NCBI RefSeq assembly: GCF_016735595.1
Contig: NZ_JAERRB010000009.1
Span: 62,001-126,000, forward strand
DNA: 64,000 nt
From: Chryseolinea lacunae
GTDB lineage: Bacteria; Bacteroidota; Bacteroidia; Cytophagales; Cyclobacteriaceae
Direction of reading: 5' to 3'
Position 1 is the stretch's first letter, and the number at the start of each line of letters is the position of its first letter. The notes beneath the pieces were generated by a model. It was not told the origin of the DNA. It ran no database searches and saw nothing but the letters and a program-made list of their open reading frames with translations. The translations under genes and the position numbers were made by a program. Of the stretch, positions 1 through 9,152 are shown piece by piece.

Positions 1-1512
1 TTGCAATACGAAGATTCCGAGAAAGCCGAAAGCTTCCTGGGCTATAGCGGCGCCGAAGAGTTTGTGTCGGGCACGCAGTTTAACGGTGGCGACAAAGGTT
101 TTAACCTCACGCACGTACAAACCAATTTCCGTTCGGAAACCCTGGCCACGGGAAGCATCGAGGTGGAGATCAGAGCTGGTGGAACAAACATCGTGAACGC
201 CATTTCGTTGGGCAAAACCATCGCCAACTACACCACGACTGTTCCCGACAACGGGCATTGGCTCACCATCGCCCTCGACAAGCCTGCGAAGATTCTTCCG
301 CACGAAGACTTTTATGTGATCCTCACCTACCCCATGGTGATTGAGTTTGTGCAAGGCTTTATGAAGAATTCGGAAGTGGTAGAAAACCGCTACATGTTCT
401 ACAGCGGCGGTATGTGGTCCGATCTGCAAACCTATCCGTATGCCGACTTCCATGACTTCGGATGGATGGTGCGTGCAGCCGAAGAAACGTTCGAAGAATC
501 GGCGTGGGTCTATATTGAAAATGAAACAAGCGGCACCGTGACAACCGATGCGGAACACGCCGTGAACCTGAAGTTTGTGGGTTCGCTCTCGGGCGAAGGC
601 GACCAGAAAGCCGACCTTGTGGTGAAATCAAACGATCCCTACAAAGAGAGTGTGGTGGTGCCGTTGCACATGCACGTGAACCAGGCGCCGTTGTTCAGCG
701 GTGTGCCCGTGGCCCCGCGCGTAGTGGCCGAAGCCGAAACGCTCGACCTGAACGTGACGGTGACCGATCCGGAAACCAACGTGTTTACCGTGACCGCCAC
801 AGCAACCTATCCGCGCCTGACGTTTGCCCTGAACGGCAACACGCTCACGCTGCACTATGCACCCGACTATACAGATGCCGGTCTGCATGCCTTTGTGTTC
901 GAAGCCAAAGACGAATTTGGTGCAACGCGCCAGGTGACGGTGAACATTGAGGTTGACAACACCAACCGCGCACCGAAATTTAAAGGCACCACCCGCACGC
1001 TTACCTACACCGGCAAGGGCGCCTTCGACGAGCAAAAGCTGGCCACGTTCTTTGCCGATCCCGACAACGATGCGCTGACTTTCACGGCCACCTCGAGCGA
1101 AGAGACCGTTGCGGAAGTGTTTACCTCAGGCGAAAGCTTTGTGGTGAAACCTCTAACGCCCGGCCAGACCAAAGTTGCCTTTGTGGTGACCGACAGCTAT
1201 GGCGCCGTGTTGAAAGACACGTTGACGGTGCGCGTCGACAACATCCTGGGCCTGGAAGAAGCGGCCAACCAAGGTCTGAAAGTATATCCCAACCCTGCCT
1301 CGCACACCACCCGTGTGCTGGCCACCGGCGACTGGAGAGGAACGCTGACGCTTGAACTGACGGACGTGTCGGGCAAACGTTGCATCCTGCAACAGGCCGA
1401 GGCAACATCGGAAGGTGTGCTGCTGGATGTTGCTTCCCTGCAACGTGGATTCTACCTGCTGCGTGTCACGTCTAAAGACAAACGCGCCACGGTTAAACTG
1501 ATAAAAGATTAA
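1..1512 (+). CDS. C-terminal part of a T9SS-secreted multidomain protein (5' truncated)
   Basis: The reading frame is open from the first base (TTG), so the true start lies upstream of the window. The visible 503 residues are a beta-rich region, then Ig/cadherin-like repeats around residues 230-410 with phrases such as VTVTDPETN and FADPDNDALTF, then a type IX secretion type A sorting domain over the last 85 residues: YPNPA near its start, a LTDVSGK-like middle, and the GFYLLRV...KLIKD ending typical of the family. Such proteins cross the outer membrane through the Bacteroidota T9SS and lose the tail when anchored or released. The catalytic domain, if any (subtilisin-like peptidases often have this architecture), is off-window. 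Secretion is secure; the enzymatic role is unknown. Confidence 0.85.
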   Translation: MQYEDSEKAESFLGYSGAEEFVSGTQFNGGDKGFNLTHVQTNFRSETLATGSIEVEIRAGGTNIVNAISLGKTIANYTTTVPDNGHWLTIALDKPAKILPHEDFYVILTYPMVIEFVQGFMKNSEVVENRYMFYSGGMWSDLQTYPYADFHDFGWMVRAAEETFEESAWVYIENETSGTVTTDAEHAVNLKFVGSLSGEGDQKADLVVKSNDPYKESVVVPLHMHVNQAPLFSGVPVAPRVVAEAETLDLNVTVTDPETNVFTVTATATYPRLTFALNGNTLTLHYAPDYTDAGLHAFVFEAKDEFGATRQVTVNIEVDNTNRAPKFKGTTRTLTYTGKGAFDEQKLATFFADPDNDALTFTATSSEETVAEVFTSGESFVVKPLTPGQTKVAFVVTDSYGAVLKDTLTVRVDNILGLEEAANQGLKVYPNPASHTTRVLATGDWRGTLTLELTDVSGKRCILQQAEATSEGVLLDVASLQRGFYLLRVTSKDKRATVKLIKD

Positions 1513-1594
1513 GATTTTAATTCCCCACCCTATGCCGGCACAGAACATCGTGTCGGCATATTTTGACGGGGAGGTTTCACTAACCTATCAAACC

Positions 1595-2032
1595 ATGAAA
1601 ACAATTCTAAGACTAATGCTGCCCGCCCTGTTTCTGCTGGCCGTGGCGTGCAAAAGCGACAACGAGGAAAGCGCGCTGGAGAAAAACACGAATGCCCTCA
1701 CGGCCACCGCGTGGACCAACCCCACGGTGACCAACACACCCGACGGCGACCTGTCGGATAGCTACAACGATTTTGTTGTACTCTTCACCCAACAGGCGTC
1801 GGGTTCGTATCACGGCACGTTTGTGATTTCGAACGGCGGCTATGCGTTTGAAGAGAACACGGGCAAATGGAAATTCAGCGACGACCTGAAGCAGATCGTG
1901 TTCGACTCGGGCAAGACCATGAATGTAACCGTTGACGAAAAACACCTTCACCTCGATTTCACCGTGGCCCCACCAACCGGGGGACGCACAGATGGATTGA
2001 GCGGCAATTTTGTATTTGAGTTTACGCATTAA
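1595..2032 (+). CDS. Small lipoprotein of unknown function
   Basis: This encodes 145 residues starting at ATGAAAACAATT. An in-frame ATG 63 bases upstream exists, but the chosen start gives a clean lipoprotein signal peptide: a basic start, a hydrophobic stretch, then LLAVAC with the lipobox Cys near residue 19. The mature part contains a lipocalin-like beta pattern (SYHGTFVISNGGYAFEENTG, KWKF, IVFDSG), reminiscent of small Bacteroidota lipoproteins of about 140 residues. It lies about 80 bases after the T9SS protein, so it may be co-transcribed, and is followed by a strong terminator. The lipoprotein call is firm; the function is not known. Confidence 0.75.
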   Translation: MKTILRLMLPALFLLAVACKSDNEESALEKNTNALTATAWTNPTVTNTPDGDLSDSYNDFVVLFTQQASGSYHGTFVISNGGYAFEENTGKWKFSDDLKQIVFDSGKTMNVTVDEKHLHLDFTVAPPTGGRTDGLSGNFVFEFTH

Positions 2033-2055
2033 GTAGAAGGAGCCCAAGAATGCCG

Positions 2056-2086
2056 AACCAGGGCGCCATGGCGTCCTGGTTTTGTT
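2056..2086 (+). terminator. Rho-independent terminator after the lipoprotein gene
   Basis: An inverted repeat with AACCAGG at 2056-2062 and CCTGGTT at 2075-2081 continues inward through GCGCC/GGCG with one G-U pair, and is followed by TTTGTTTGT. It lies 24 bases after the stop codon of the lipoprotein gene. Confidence 0.7.
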
Positions 2087-2231
2087 TGTCTAAAGCCCAG
2101 CCTAATCCAGTGTTGTCGCACCCGACATTCGAAATCATTCCTGCGGCATCGCATCCTTTTTTCACTTATTTTTACTTGGGTCGCCCCATCGCCCACATCC
2201 CGGCACACCGTACGATCCCAACGCTTCGAAT

Positions 2232-3692
2232 ATGTCTCAATCGTTTCGTCCCCTGCATTTGTTGAAACGCCTCGCGTGGTGGGGAACCTCGGCGGTGCGC
2301 CCCGACTGGCAGAACCGCAGCATCATCAACACCAACGGCACGGCGTGTATCCTGGCCGCCGTGATCGGCCTGCTGGCTGTGCTCATCATGGTGACGCATC
2401 CTTTCGAACCGGTGTTCTGGATATTGTTTTCGATCAGCGCCGTCAGCACGGCTGTTCCGGTGCTGAACAAATTTGGATACACCATCCTGAGCCGGCACCT
2501 GCTCACGCTCAACGTGATGGTGGGCGCGATGGTGTTCACCGTGGCGCGCAAGCTGATGAGCGAGCACACGGCGGCCTTGTTCTATCAACCGCGTGCAGGC
2601 TTTCTGGTGATGGCCATCATACCGTTAATCGTGTTTCACTTTCGCGAATGGCGGCAGTTGGTGATTAGCATGTTGCCGGGCTTGCTGGCCTTGTTGTTGT
2701 TCGATCCCATTCACAACCTGTTTGGTGTGGGCTATTACCAAATGGGCTTCACAGACCCTGACTATTATTTTACAAACGTGGTCTTCTTTTGCTACTACAT
2801 CTTCCTGATGGGTGGCGTGGCGTTTCTGAAAACCATGATGGAGCGCTACGAGAAACGCAACCACGATCTTATCCGGACCCTGAACAAAGTAAACATCCAG
2901 ACCATCAAACAAAACAAGGAACTGGAAAGCAAAAGCTACCTGCTAAGCGAACTGCTCGACAAAAAAGACGACGACCTGGCCGACATCACGCAGGAGCTGG
3001 CCCGCTACAACCACGAGCTGCTGCAATACTCCTACACTATATCGCACAACCTGCGCGGCCCCGTGGCCAGCATCATGGGCCTGCTGGAGTTACGCAAGAT
3101 GGACGACCTGGAAATTACGTCCATGGAATTGCTGGACAACATCGAAAAATCAACCGAAACACTCGACCTCACCATCCGCGACCTGAACCGCATTGTGGAC
3201 GAGCGCCAGAACAAATTCAACATCCGCGAAACGGTGATGTTCGAGCACGAAGTGAACCGCATTGTTTCGCTGCTGGAAGATCACATCCGCGATCATCGCG
3301 TGGTGATCCGGAAAGATTTTAACCGTGCCCCCTCAGTGTTCTCGGTGCAGGCGCGGGTGCACTATGTGCTGTTCAGTCTTATCTCAAACGCCATTCAATA
3401 CCGCGCGCTTGATCGTCCAACCGAAATCAAAGTGCGTTCCTATCCCGAACAAAACGGCACGGTGGTGGAAGTGAGCGACAACGGGGTGGGTATCAACATG
3501 GGGCGCTATGGCGACAAGTTGTTCAAGCCGTTTCAACGTTTTCATCCGCATGCTTCCGGAAAGGGACTTAGTTTGTACCTGGTGAAATTGCATGTTGAGA
3601 AAATGTCGGGCAGTGTGCACGCCGAGAGCTCACCCGATGTGGGCACAACGTTCCGGATCTTCTTTCAGCATGCATCGCCCGCTATAGAATAG
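2232..3692 (+). CDS. Membrane sensor histidine kinase
   Basis: This 486-residue protein has about six predicted transmembrane segments within residues 35-200, a charged coiled-coil region at about 205-262, then a HisKA-like H-box (YTISHNLRGPVA, phospho-acceptor His272) and an HATPase_c domain with N-box LISNAIQYR, G1 box DNGVGI and G2 box GKGLSLYLVK. The SHNLRGPV form of the H-box is common in Bacteroidota kinases. There is no receiver domain and no adjacent response regulator, so it is an orphan kinase here. The integral-membrane sensor region gives no hint of the ligand. It sits alone, with a terminator upstream and a convergent gene downstream. Confidence 0.9.
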   Translation: MSQSFRPLHLLKRLAWWGTSAVRPDWQNRSIINTNGTACILAAVIGLLAVLIMVTHPFEPVFWILFSISAVSTAVPVLNKFGYTILSRHLLTLNVMVGAMVFTVARKLMSEHTAALFYQPRAGFLVMAIIPLIVFHFREWRQLVISMLPGLLALLLFDPIHNLFGVGYYQMGFTDPDYYFTNVVFFCYYIFLMGGVAFLKTMMERYEKRNHDLIRTLNKVNIQTIKQNKELESKSYLLSELLDKKDDDLADITQELARYNHELLQYSYTISHNLRGPVASIMGLLELRKMDDLEITSMELLDNIEKSTETLDLTIRDLNRIVDERQNKFNIRETVMFEHEVNRIVSLLEDHIRDHRVVIRKDFNRAPSVFSVQARVHYVLFSLISNAIQYRALDRPTEIKVRSYPEQNGTVVEVSDNGVGINMGRYGDKLFKPFQRFHPHASGKGLSLYLVKLHVEKMSGSVHAESSPDVGTTFRIFFQHASPAIE

Positions 3693-3722
3693 CGTCACGG
3701 TCGTATTCCTTCTCCTGTTCTT

Positions 3723-4682
3723 TTAGTTATGATTTTTATCGGTCAGCCACACCACCCGCTGATCGGGCGTGTGTTCGCGGCCGATGATGTCGCGATACAA
3801 ATCGGGGCGTCGTGCTTTGATGTAGCGGTGGCCTCCGGCTTGTGTTAGTTTTTCTTTTGTGAGAGTGGCGGTCACTATGTCGTCGCCAAGCGTGCGGCAT
3901 TCTGCGAGGATGTCGCCAAACGGATCTACAATCATGGCACAGCCGTTTTTCAGTTGGTCGTCGTCCATGCCGATGGGGTTGGCAAACACGGCATAGATGC
4001 CGTTGTCGTAGGCTCTTGCCGGCAGCCATTTCATGAGCCATCCCCTGCCCTTCATGCCATCGAATTCCAATCGCAGCGAGGTGGGATCTTTCGCGCGGTT
4101 GTGCCACAGCGCCGGATCTACAAATCCCGCCCCGGGTCGCGTTGACGGTGTGCACATGGTCACGTGTGGCATGAAGATCACTTCTGCCCCGAGCAGCGTG
4201 GTGGCCCGCACGTTTTCAATAATGTTGTTGTCGTAGCAGATGAGCGCGCCGAACGTCCAGCCGTTCCATTCAAACACCGTGTACTGATCGCCCGGCAAAA
4301 GGTGTGGATTGATGAACGGGTGCAACTTCCGGTGCTTGGCCACAAGTCCGTTTTTGTCGACACACACATAAGCTTTAAACAGGTTGTCGTGTTCGTCTTT
4401 TTCGAACAGTCCGGCCAGCACGGCCACGTTGTGTTTGGCGGCGATGGCGGTAAGGCGACCGATGCTCTCGCCCTGCGGTATGCGCTCGGCCAAGTCCAGC
4501 ATTTGCACGCGCGACAAGCCGCGGGCAAACGTGTAGCCGGTGATGGAGCATTCGTGAAAGGCCACCATCGTTGCGCCTTGTGCGGCAGCCTTGCCGGTGA
4601 GGGCATCGATGGTGGAGAGATTATAGTCTTTGTCGCCGCTTCTGTTTTCGAATTGCGCCGTCGCGATGATCAGGTCTGCCAT
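3723..4682 (-). CDS. Carbon-nitrogen hydrolase (nitrilase superfamily amidase)
   Basis: This 319-residue cytoplasmic protein has the complete nitrilase Glu-Lys-Cys triad: Glu44 in AFHECSITG, Lys119 in KHRKLHPF and Cys149 in ALICYDN. The length and fold fit the family, which hydrolyses C-N bonds of amides, nitriles or carbamoyl groups. The substrate cannot be read from the sequence; the closest impression is of aliphatic-amidase/N-carbamoyl-amidohydrolase-like proteins. It has no signal peptide, starts at ATG, and lies about 100 bases downstream of the GH9 gene on the same strand. Confidence 0.88.
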   Translation of the reverse strand: MADLIIATAQFENRSGDKDYNLSTIDALTGKAAAQGATMVAFHECSITGYTFARGLSRVQMLDLAERIPQGESIGRLTAIAAKHNVAVLAGLFEKDEHDNLFKAYVCVDKNGLVAKHRKLHPFINPHLLPGDQYTVFEWNGWTFGALICYDNNIIENVRATTLLGAEVIFMPHVTMCTPSTRPGAGFVDPALWHNRAKDPTSLRLEFDGMKGRGWLMKWLPARAYDNGIYAVFANPIGMDDDQLKNGCAMIVDPFGDILAECRTLGDDIVTATLTKEKLTQAGGHRYIKARRPDLYRDIIGREHTPDQRVVWLTDKNHN

Positions 4683-4783
4683 GGAGAGTTGGGTTTTGCC
4701 TTTCCTAACGGAGGGTGCGCGCAGAAAGATTCAGCAACGCCATGATCTATTCATTACTATGCTACATTCTTTATAACACGCGT

Positions 4784-6622
4784 TCATCGAATCGCGGTGG
4801 ACACAAGATACCACGCTGCGTGTGGCAGCCATTGTTCGGCCCAGCGCCAGTCGTCGTCTTTGCCGGTTTTGAGATAGCTAAGATCATAGTCGATGCCATC
4901 TTCGTCGGCAAAGCTACCGGTGATGCCGTTGCAGATGCCGCCCGGTGCGTTGGTGTATTGATAGGTGCCGAAGAACATGTAGGCGATGGCGTTTCTGCCC
5001 GAGCCTTGCAGCATGCTGCTGTCGTAGGGGTTGAGGCCGAGTATCCAGTTCAGTTGGTTCCAGGCATAGACCTGAAGCTTGTTATAAAAATCGGCGTCGT
5101 CTTTAAAGTAAGGCGCGGCCAGTCTTGCGGCGGTGGCCAACGAACCGAGTCGTGCATTTTCGCCTTGCCACCAGGGAGCGGCTTCCGTGTCGTGAGGAAA
5201 GAAAAAGGTGGTGCGCTTCACACCGTCTTTGTTTTGCACAAGTTGGCGTGCATAGCCAAAGGGGTTGTTGATTTCGCGCGTCACATCCAGCTCGAACGTG
5301 AGCGACTTGCGCACAGCGTCGAGCACTTGCTTGCGGTTTGCCTCGTCTACAATAGGAAGATAGTTCACGAGCGACACCACGGGCAAACCGGCATCGGCCG
5401 CGTGGAAGAACGGACGCGTGCCATCGTCGGCGCGCCAGTAGTTTTTGTAGGCACCTGTGGTGGTGAGCCGGGCCATCAGGTTTTTCGCGCGACGGTCGGC
5501 AGCTTGTTTGTAGACTGGCTTCTTCGTCACCTTAAAAAGTTCTGTGGCGGCCATGAGCGCGCAATAGTCGTCGAGTATATTTTCTTTTCCGTCGTTGGTG
5601 TAGGTCACATTGTTTTTCTCCAGGAATAGAAATGCATCTTCGGCTGCCTTCAGATAGTCGGCCGACGAGAAATCGCCCGACACGGGAAACGTACTGGCCA
5701 TCGCGAGGGCCGCGATGGAAACACCGGCACCGGCGCGATAGCTCACTTCATAAGTCGCCTGGTTCTGCACGTTCTCGATGTCGCCATAGTTGGTTTTGTC
5801 TTTGGTGTCGGCGGTTTTGATGGCATAGCCTTTCCGGTCTTTGCCGATCATGCGGTCTTCCGGTTTTTTCTCAGGGCCATGACCCGATACGGAGCGATAG
5901 AAAGATCCCTTCGGATTTTTTACACGCACCAGATAGTCGGCACCAAACATGGCTTCGTCGAGCGTTTTGCGTTTGTATTGTTTGAAGGCCACATCGTTTC
6001 GCGCATCCATGATGGCGTAGGTTTTGAAGAGGCTCCACACAGTGATGGATATTTGTTGTGGATTAAAATAGGTGGAGAACGAAAGATGCGACAGGTGTTT
6101 GCCATAGTCGCCTGTGGCATCGAACCAGCCGCCGTGTGCATCCACCCGGGTGTCGGTGTCTTCGAGCCTCAGGTTTCGGTCGGCTTTGTCGAGCAGGCCC
6201 GACGAACGTTGTCCTTTGAAATAATAAACCACGTTCGAAAGCGTGTTGCGTTCCAGCAAATCTTTCTGCACCACGAAGGGATACGACTGAACGGCACCGG
6301 CTTTGGTGTCGCACTCTATATAGTATGTTCCTTCTTTGGCCACGGCGTCGAAGTCGATGGTCCAGAAATGCCAGTCTTTCCATTTGTTCACGGCACCGGT
6401 TTTCACGGTATTGCCGGAAAACACTACGGCATCCGTTGCGCTGTCTTTAATTCTAAAGGCCGTCACTTCGTCCGTCGCTTTGCCTTGCACCACAGCGTGT
6501 TTGGGCCCGGTGAGTTCATAGCCGATTTGATTGGTGAGCACTCTCACTCTTTGGGCGTGCGCGTGCAGGGAGATGAGCAAGCACATGGCAGCACAGACAC
6601 AGATAGTAGAATATCTTTTCAT
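4784..6622 (-). CDS. Secreted glycoside hydrolase family 9 protein (endoglucanase type)
   Basis: This 612-residue protein has a Sec signal peptide ending in HAHAQ near residue 23. Residues about 25-115 form the Ig-like CelD_N domain that precedes many GH9 catalytic modules, and the rest is an (alpha/alpha)6 GH9 domain. The nucleophile region reads GGWFDATGDYGKH, the usual GH9 Asp-x-Gly-Asp signature. Near the C terminus DEDGIDYDLSYL and WRWAEQWLPHAAW sit where the general acid Glu is expected. Family members cleave beta-1,4-glucans or related beta-linked oligosaccharides. No T9SS tail is present, so periplasmic location or ordinary export is likely. The exact substrate is open. Confidence 0.88.
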   Translation of the reverse strand: MKRYSTICVCAAMCLLISLHAHAQRVRVLTNQIGYELTGPKHAVVQGKATDEVTAFRIKDSATDAVVFSGNTVKTGAVNKWKDWHFWTIDFDAVAKEGTYYIECDTKAGAVQSYPFVVQKDLLERNTLSNVVYYFKGQRSSGLLDKADRNLRLEDTDTRVDAHGGWFDATGDYGKHLSHLSFSTYFNPQQISITVWSLFKTYAIMDARNDVAFKQYKRKTLDEAMFGADYLVRVKNPKGSFYRSVSGHGPEKKPEDRMIGKDRKGYAIKTADTKDKTNYGDIENVQNQATYEVSYRAGAGVSIAALAMASTFPVSGDFSSADYLKAAEDAFLFLEKNNVTYTNDGKENILDDYCALMAATELFKVTKKPVYKQAADRRAKNLMARLTTTGAYKNYWRADDGTRPFFHAADAGLPVVSLVNYLPIVDEANRKQVLDAVRKSLTFELDVTREINNPFGYARQLVQNKDGVKRTTFFFPHDTEAAPWWQGENARLGSLATAARLAAPYFKDDADFYNKLQVYAWNQLNWILGLNPYDSSMLQGSGRNAIAYMFFGTYQYTNAPGGICNGITGSFADEDGIDYDLSYLKTGKDDDWRWAEQWLPHAAWYLVSTAIR

Positions 6623-7121
6623 CAGGGTAAAGGATTGAATTTCTTCCTAACGTTATCGATGTGTAATGCCACTTCAAAACACACACGGGCATAAAATTTC
6701 AAGATTGGGATGCGCGGTTAAAATTTAGTGCTATCCGAGGTTGTGATATTGAAGGATTGAATTGAAAGCATTTGCCAACACTTCAGCAGCAATGAAGCAC
6801 TGTCCGGAAAATAGCAAAGATCGGACACTCCAAATGTAGTGCACATCCTCTCCTCGCCATTTCATTATCCGTTCCAACACACACGCACACGCAACGGCGC
6901 CAATTCTTTTGTGTGCGCGTGTGCTTTCGCAAACTGCAACATCGTGATGCGTCGTCATTCAATTCATGAAATCGTTTGGAGATTGTTTTATTACCGTACA
7001 AAAAATTTTAAGACGCTTCACCACGGTTGCGTGCCGCAAGTCACCCGGCAAATCTTTATATTCGTAAAGGCCGTGTGTTCGCGTGCATCGTACTTTAAAA
7101 TCCTAACCACCTCGTACCTCT
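6623..7121. other. Long divergent intergenic region, no gene seen
   Basis: About 500 bases separate the start codons of the GH9 gene (leftward) and the PLP-enzyme gene (rightward), so promoters for both should lie here. I found no convincing coding region, structured RNA or perfect Bacteroidota promoter. TATATTCG near 7057 is one mismatch from the -7 element but lacks a well-spaced -33 TTTG. A CA-rich run near 6877-6893 is simple-sequence. Confidence 0.5.
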
Positions 7122-8351
7122 ATGCTAAACCGAAGAGAACTTATTCGTCGCTTGTCCACCTTTCCTCTTGTGGGTGGCGTATTTGCTGCAACGCCCCTGG
7201 CTGCCGTGGCTGCCGGAACGCCCAAGCGTGAAGCCCCCAAACGCGATCTTTACAAAGAGCTGGGCATCCGCACCTTCATCAACGCCGCTGGCACGCTCAC
7301 CTACATGACCGGCTCGCTCATGCACGACGAAGTGCTGGACACCATCACCTCAAGCGCAAAAGACTTTTGCCTGCTCGACGAAGTGCAGGACAAGGTGGGC
7401 GAACGCATCGCCAAACTTGCGCATTCGGAAGCCGCGGTGGTCACCTCGGGCGCCTTTGCCGGCATGACGCTGGGTCTCGCCGGCATCCTCACCGGCATGG
7501 ACGAAAAGAAAGTGGCCGAACTTCCTCACCTGGAATACACCGGCATGAAGTCGGAAGTGATCTGCCAGAAGTCGCACGACATTGTTTATAATCATGCCCT
7601 CACTAACACCGGTTGCAAAATCATTCGCGTAGAAACGGCCGAAGATGTGGCCAAAGCCGTGAACGAACGCACCGCCCTCATGCACTTCCTGCACATCGAA
7701 GCCGACAAAGGCAAGATCATGCACGAAGAATGGGTGGCCCTCGGAAAAAAATTCGGTATCCCCACCTCCATCGACATCGCTGCCGACGTGCCACCCGTGT
7801 CGAACCTGTGGCGCTTCAACGATATGGGATTTCATTTTGTGGTGATCTCCGGAGGCAAAGCCATGCGCGGTCCGCAAAGCGCCGGCATCCTCATGGGCAA
7901 GAAAGAAGTGATTGCTGCAGCACGCCTGCACATGCCTCCCCGTGGGGCGAATATTGGTCGCGGCATGAAAGTGAACAAAGAAGAAATACTCGGCATGTAT
8001 GTGGCCGTCGAAAAATATGTGAACGCCGATCACGACAAGGAATGGAAAGAGTGGGAAGCTTCTATCGCCCACATCCAAAATGCTGTGAAGGTACTCCCCG
8101 GTGTGACCACCGAAGTGCACGTGCCCCCGCTGGGCAACCACACTCCCACCCTGCGCATCACATGGGACAAAGACAAAGTGAAGACCTCCGACAAAGATCT
8201 GAAAGACGTGCTGCGCAACGGCTCGCCCTCCATTGAAGTGGGGGGCGGCGGCGAAAACTCCATCAACGTGACCGTGTTCATGCTGAAACCCGGACAGGAA
8301 AAAATTGTGGCCACACGCCTCAAGGAAGTGCTGACCAAAGCTTCGGTATAA
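7122..8351 (+). CDS. Tat-exported SelA-like PLP enzyme (glucosaminate-6-P ammonia-lyase/DgaE family)
   Basis: This 409-residue fold-type I PLP protein resembles the selenocysteine synthase/D-glucosaminate-6-phosphate ammonia-lyase group. The PLP Lys is probably Lys246 in SGGKAMRGPQSAG; Asp218 in SIDIAAD fits the residue that contacts the pyridine nitrogen. Unusually, the N terminus NRRELIRRLS followed by a hydrophobic stretch and AAVAAG is a twin-arginine signal, which fits export of a folded, cofactor-loaded enzyme. Family members eliminate water or ammonia from amino-sugar acids. It heads the set running to 12713, with a gap of only 13 bases to the next gene. The substrate is inferred, not proven. 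Confidence 0.82.
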   Translation: MLNRRELIRRLSTFPLVGGVFAATPLAAVAAGTPKREAPKRDLYKELGIRTFINAAGTLTYMTGSLMHDEVLDTITSSAKDFCLLDEVQDKVGERIAKLAHSEAAVVTSGAFAGMTLGLAGILTGMDEKKVAELPHLEYTGMKSEVICQKSHDIVYNHALTNTGCKIIRVETAEDVAKAVNERTALMHFLHIEADKGKIMHEEWVALGKKFGIPTSIDIAADVPPVSNLWRFNDMGFHFVVISGGKAMRGPQSAGILMGKKEVIAAARLHMPPRGANIGRGMKVNKEEILGMYVAVEKYVNADHDKEWKEWEASIAHIQNAVKVLPGVTTEVHVPPLGNHTPTLRITWDKDKVKTSDKDLKDVLRNGSPSIEVGGGGENSINVTVFMLKPGQEKIVATRLKEVLTKASV

Positions 8352-8364
8352 GCCAAAGCCGGTC

Positions 8365-9102
8365 ATGACAAACAAGTGTTTACTTTTCTTGCTGATGATG
8401 TTCATCACGCAGGTCATCTATGCGAACAAAATTGTGGCCGACTCCACCACGCTGGTGGTGAAGAAAACGGCCGACTTCAACGTGAACGGCGAAGGCACAG
8501 CCGCCGCATGGGCCACCACATCGTGGGTGGCCGTGACGGTGCAAGAGTCTGCTTCCGGCAAATCGATGACCACCCAGGCCAAGGTGTTGTATTCCGACCG
8601 CGGCCTTTATTTTCTGTTTGTTTGTCACGACGAAAAACTCACCACCACGCTCACCAAAGACAACGTGTCGCTTTGGAAAGAAGACGTGGTGGAAGTGTTT
8701 CTCTGGCCCGACCAAAGCATGCCGATCTATTTTGAATATGAGATCTCGCCCATGAATTTCGAGCTGCCGTTGCTGATACCCAACTTCAAAGGAAGAGCCT
8801 TTGGCTGGTCGCCGTGGCACTATGATGGCGATCGAAAAACAAAGCGCGCCACCAGTGCACAAGGCGGCGAGAAGAAAAGCAATGCTACCGTGAAAAGCTG
8901 GACCGCAGAATTCTTTATTCCCTTCCGGTTGCTGGGACCATTGTTGCCCGAGCAACCCAAACCCGGAACAAAGTGGCGTGCCAACCTGTACCGTATCGAC
9001 TACGACCACGGCTTCACGGCCTATGCCTGGCAACACACCAGCATGGTGGGTGGATCCAACTTCCACGAATACGAAAGGTTTGGCACATTCCTGTTTGAAT
9101 AA
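8365..9102 (+). CDS. Exported carbohydrate-binding family 9-like protein
   Basis: This 245-residue protein has a Sec signal peptide (MTNKCLLFLLMMF..., cleavage likely after YAN near residue 21). The mature part matches the CBM9/DOMON-like pattern of Bacteroidota: an ADFNVNGEG start, W at a regular position, VLYSDRGLYFLFVCHDE, EDVVEVFLWPD, YFEYEISP and a final FHEYERFGTFLFE. Such proteins bind saccharides in the periplasm or act as non-catalytic partners. It follows the PLP enzyme by 13 bases, supporting co-transcription and a sugar-derived substrate for the pathway. Confidence 0.8.
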   Translation: MTNKCLLFLLMMFITQVIYANKIVADSTTLVVKKTADFNVNGEGTAAAWATTSWVAVTVQESASGKSMTTQAKVLYSDRGLYFLFVCHDEKLTTTLTKDNVSLWKEDVVEVFLWPDQSMPIYFEYEISPMNFELPLLIPNFKGRAFGWSPWHYDGDRKTKRATSAQGGEKKSNATVKSWTAEFFIPFRLLGPLLPEQPKPGTKWRANLYRIDYDHGFTAYAWQHTSMVGGSNFHEYERFGTFLFE

Positions 9103-9152
9103 AACCCATAGACAAAAACGTATGACATCATTTCTATACCCCTGAAGAAATC

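Noticed and set aside
4715-5629. Plus-strand frame opposite the GH9 gene
   Set aside because: It is rich in Gly/Val/His with no domain; the GH9 gene explains the region.
6877-6893. CA-rich run in the GH9-PLP enzyme intergenic region
   Set aside because: It is short and imperfect; more likely chance simple sequence than a functional tract.
7057-7064. TATATTCG considered as a -7 promoter for the PLP-enzyme set
   Set aside because: It has one mismatch and the only upstream TTG lies 27 bases away, too far for a -33 element.
7350-8417. Long antisense open frame opposite the PLP enzyme gene
   Set aside because: It mirrors the codon structure of a well-supported gene and has His/Phe/Gly-rich, low-complexity composition and no family motif.
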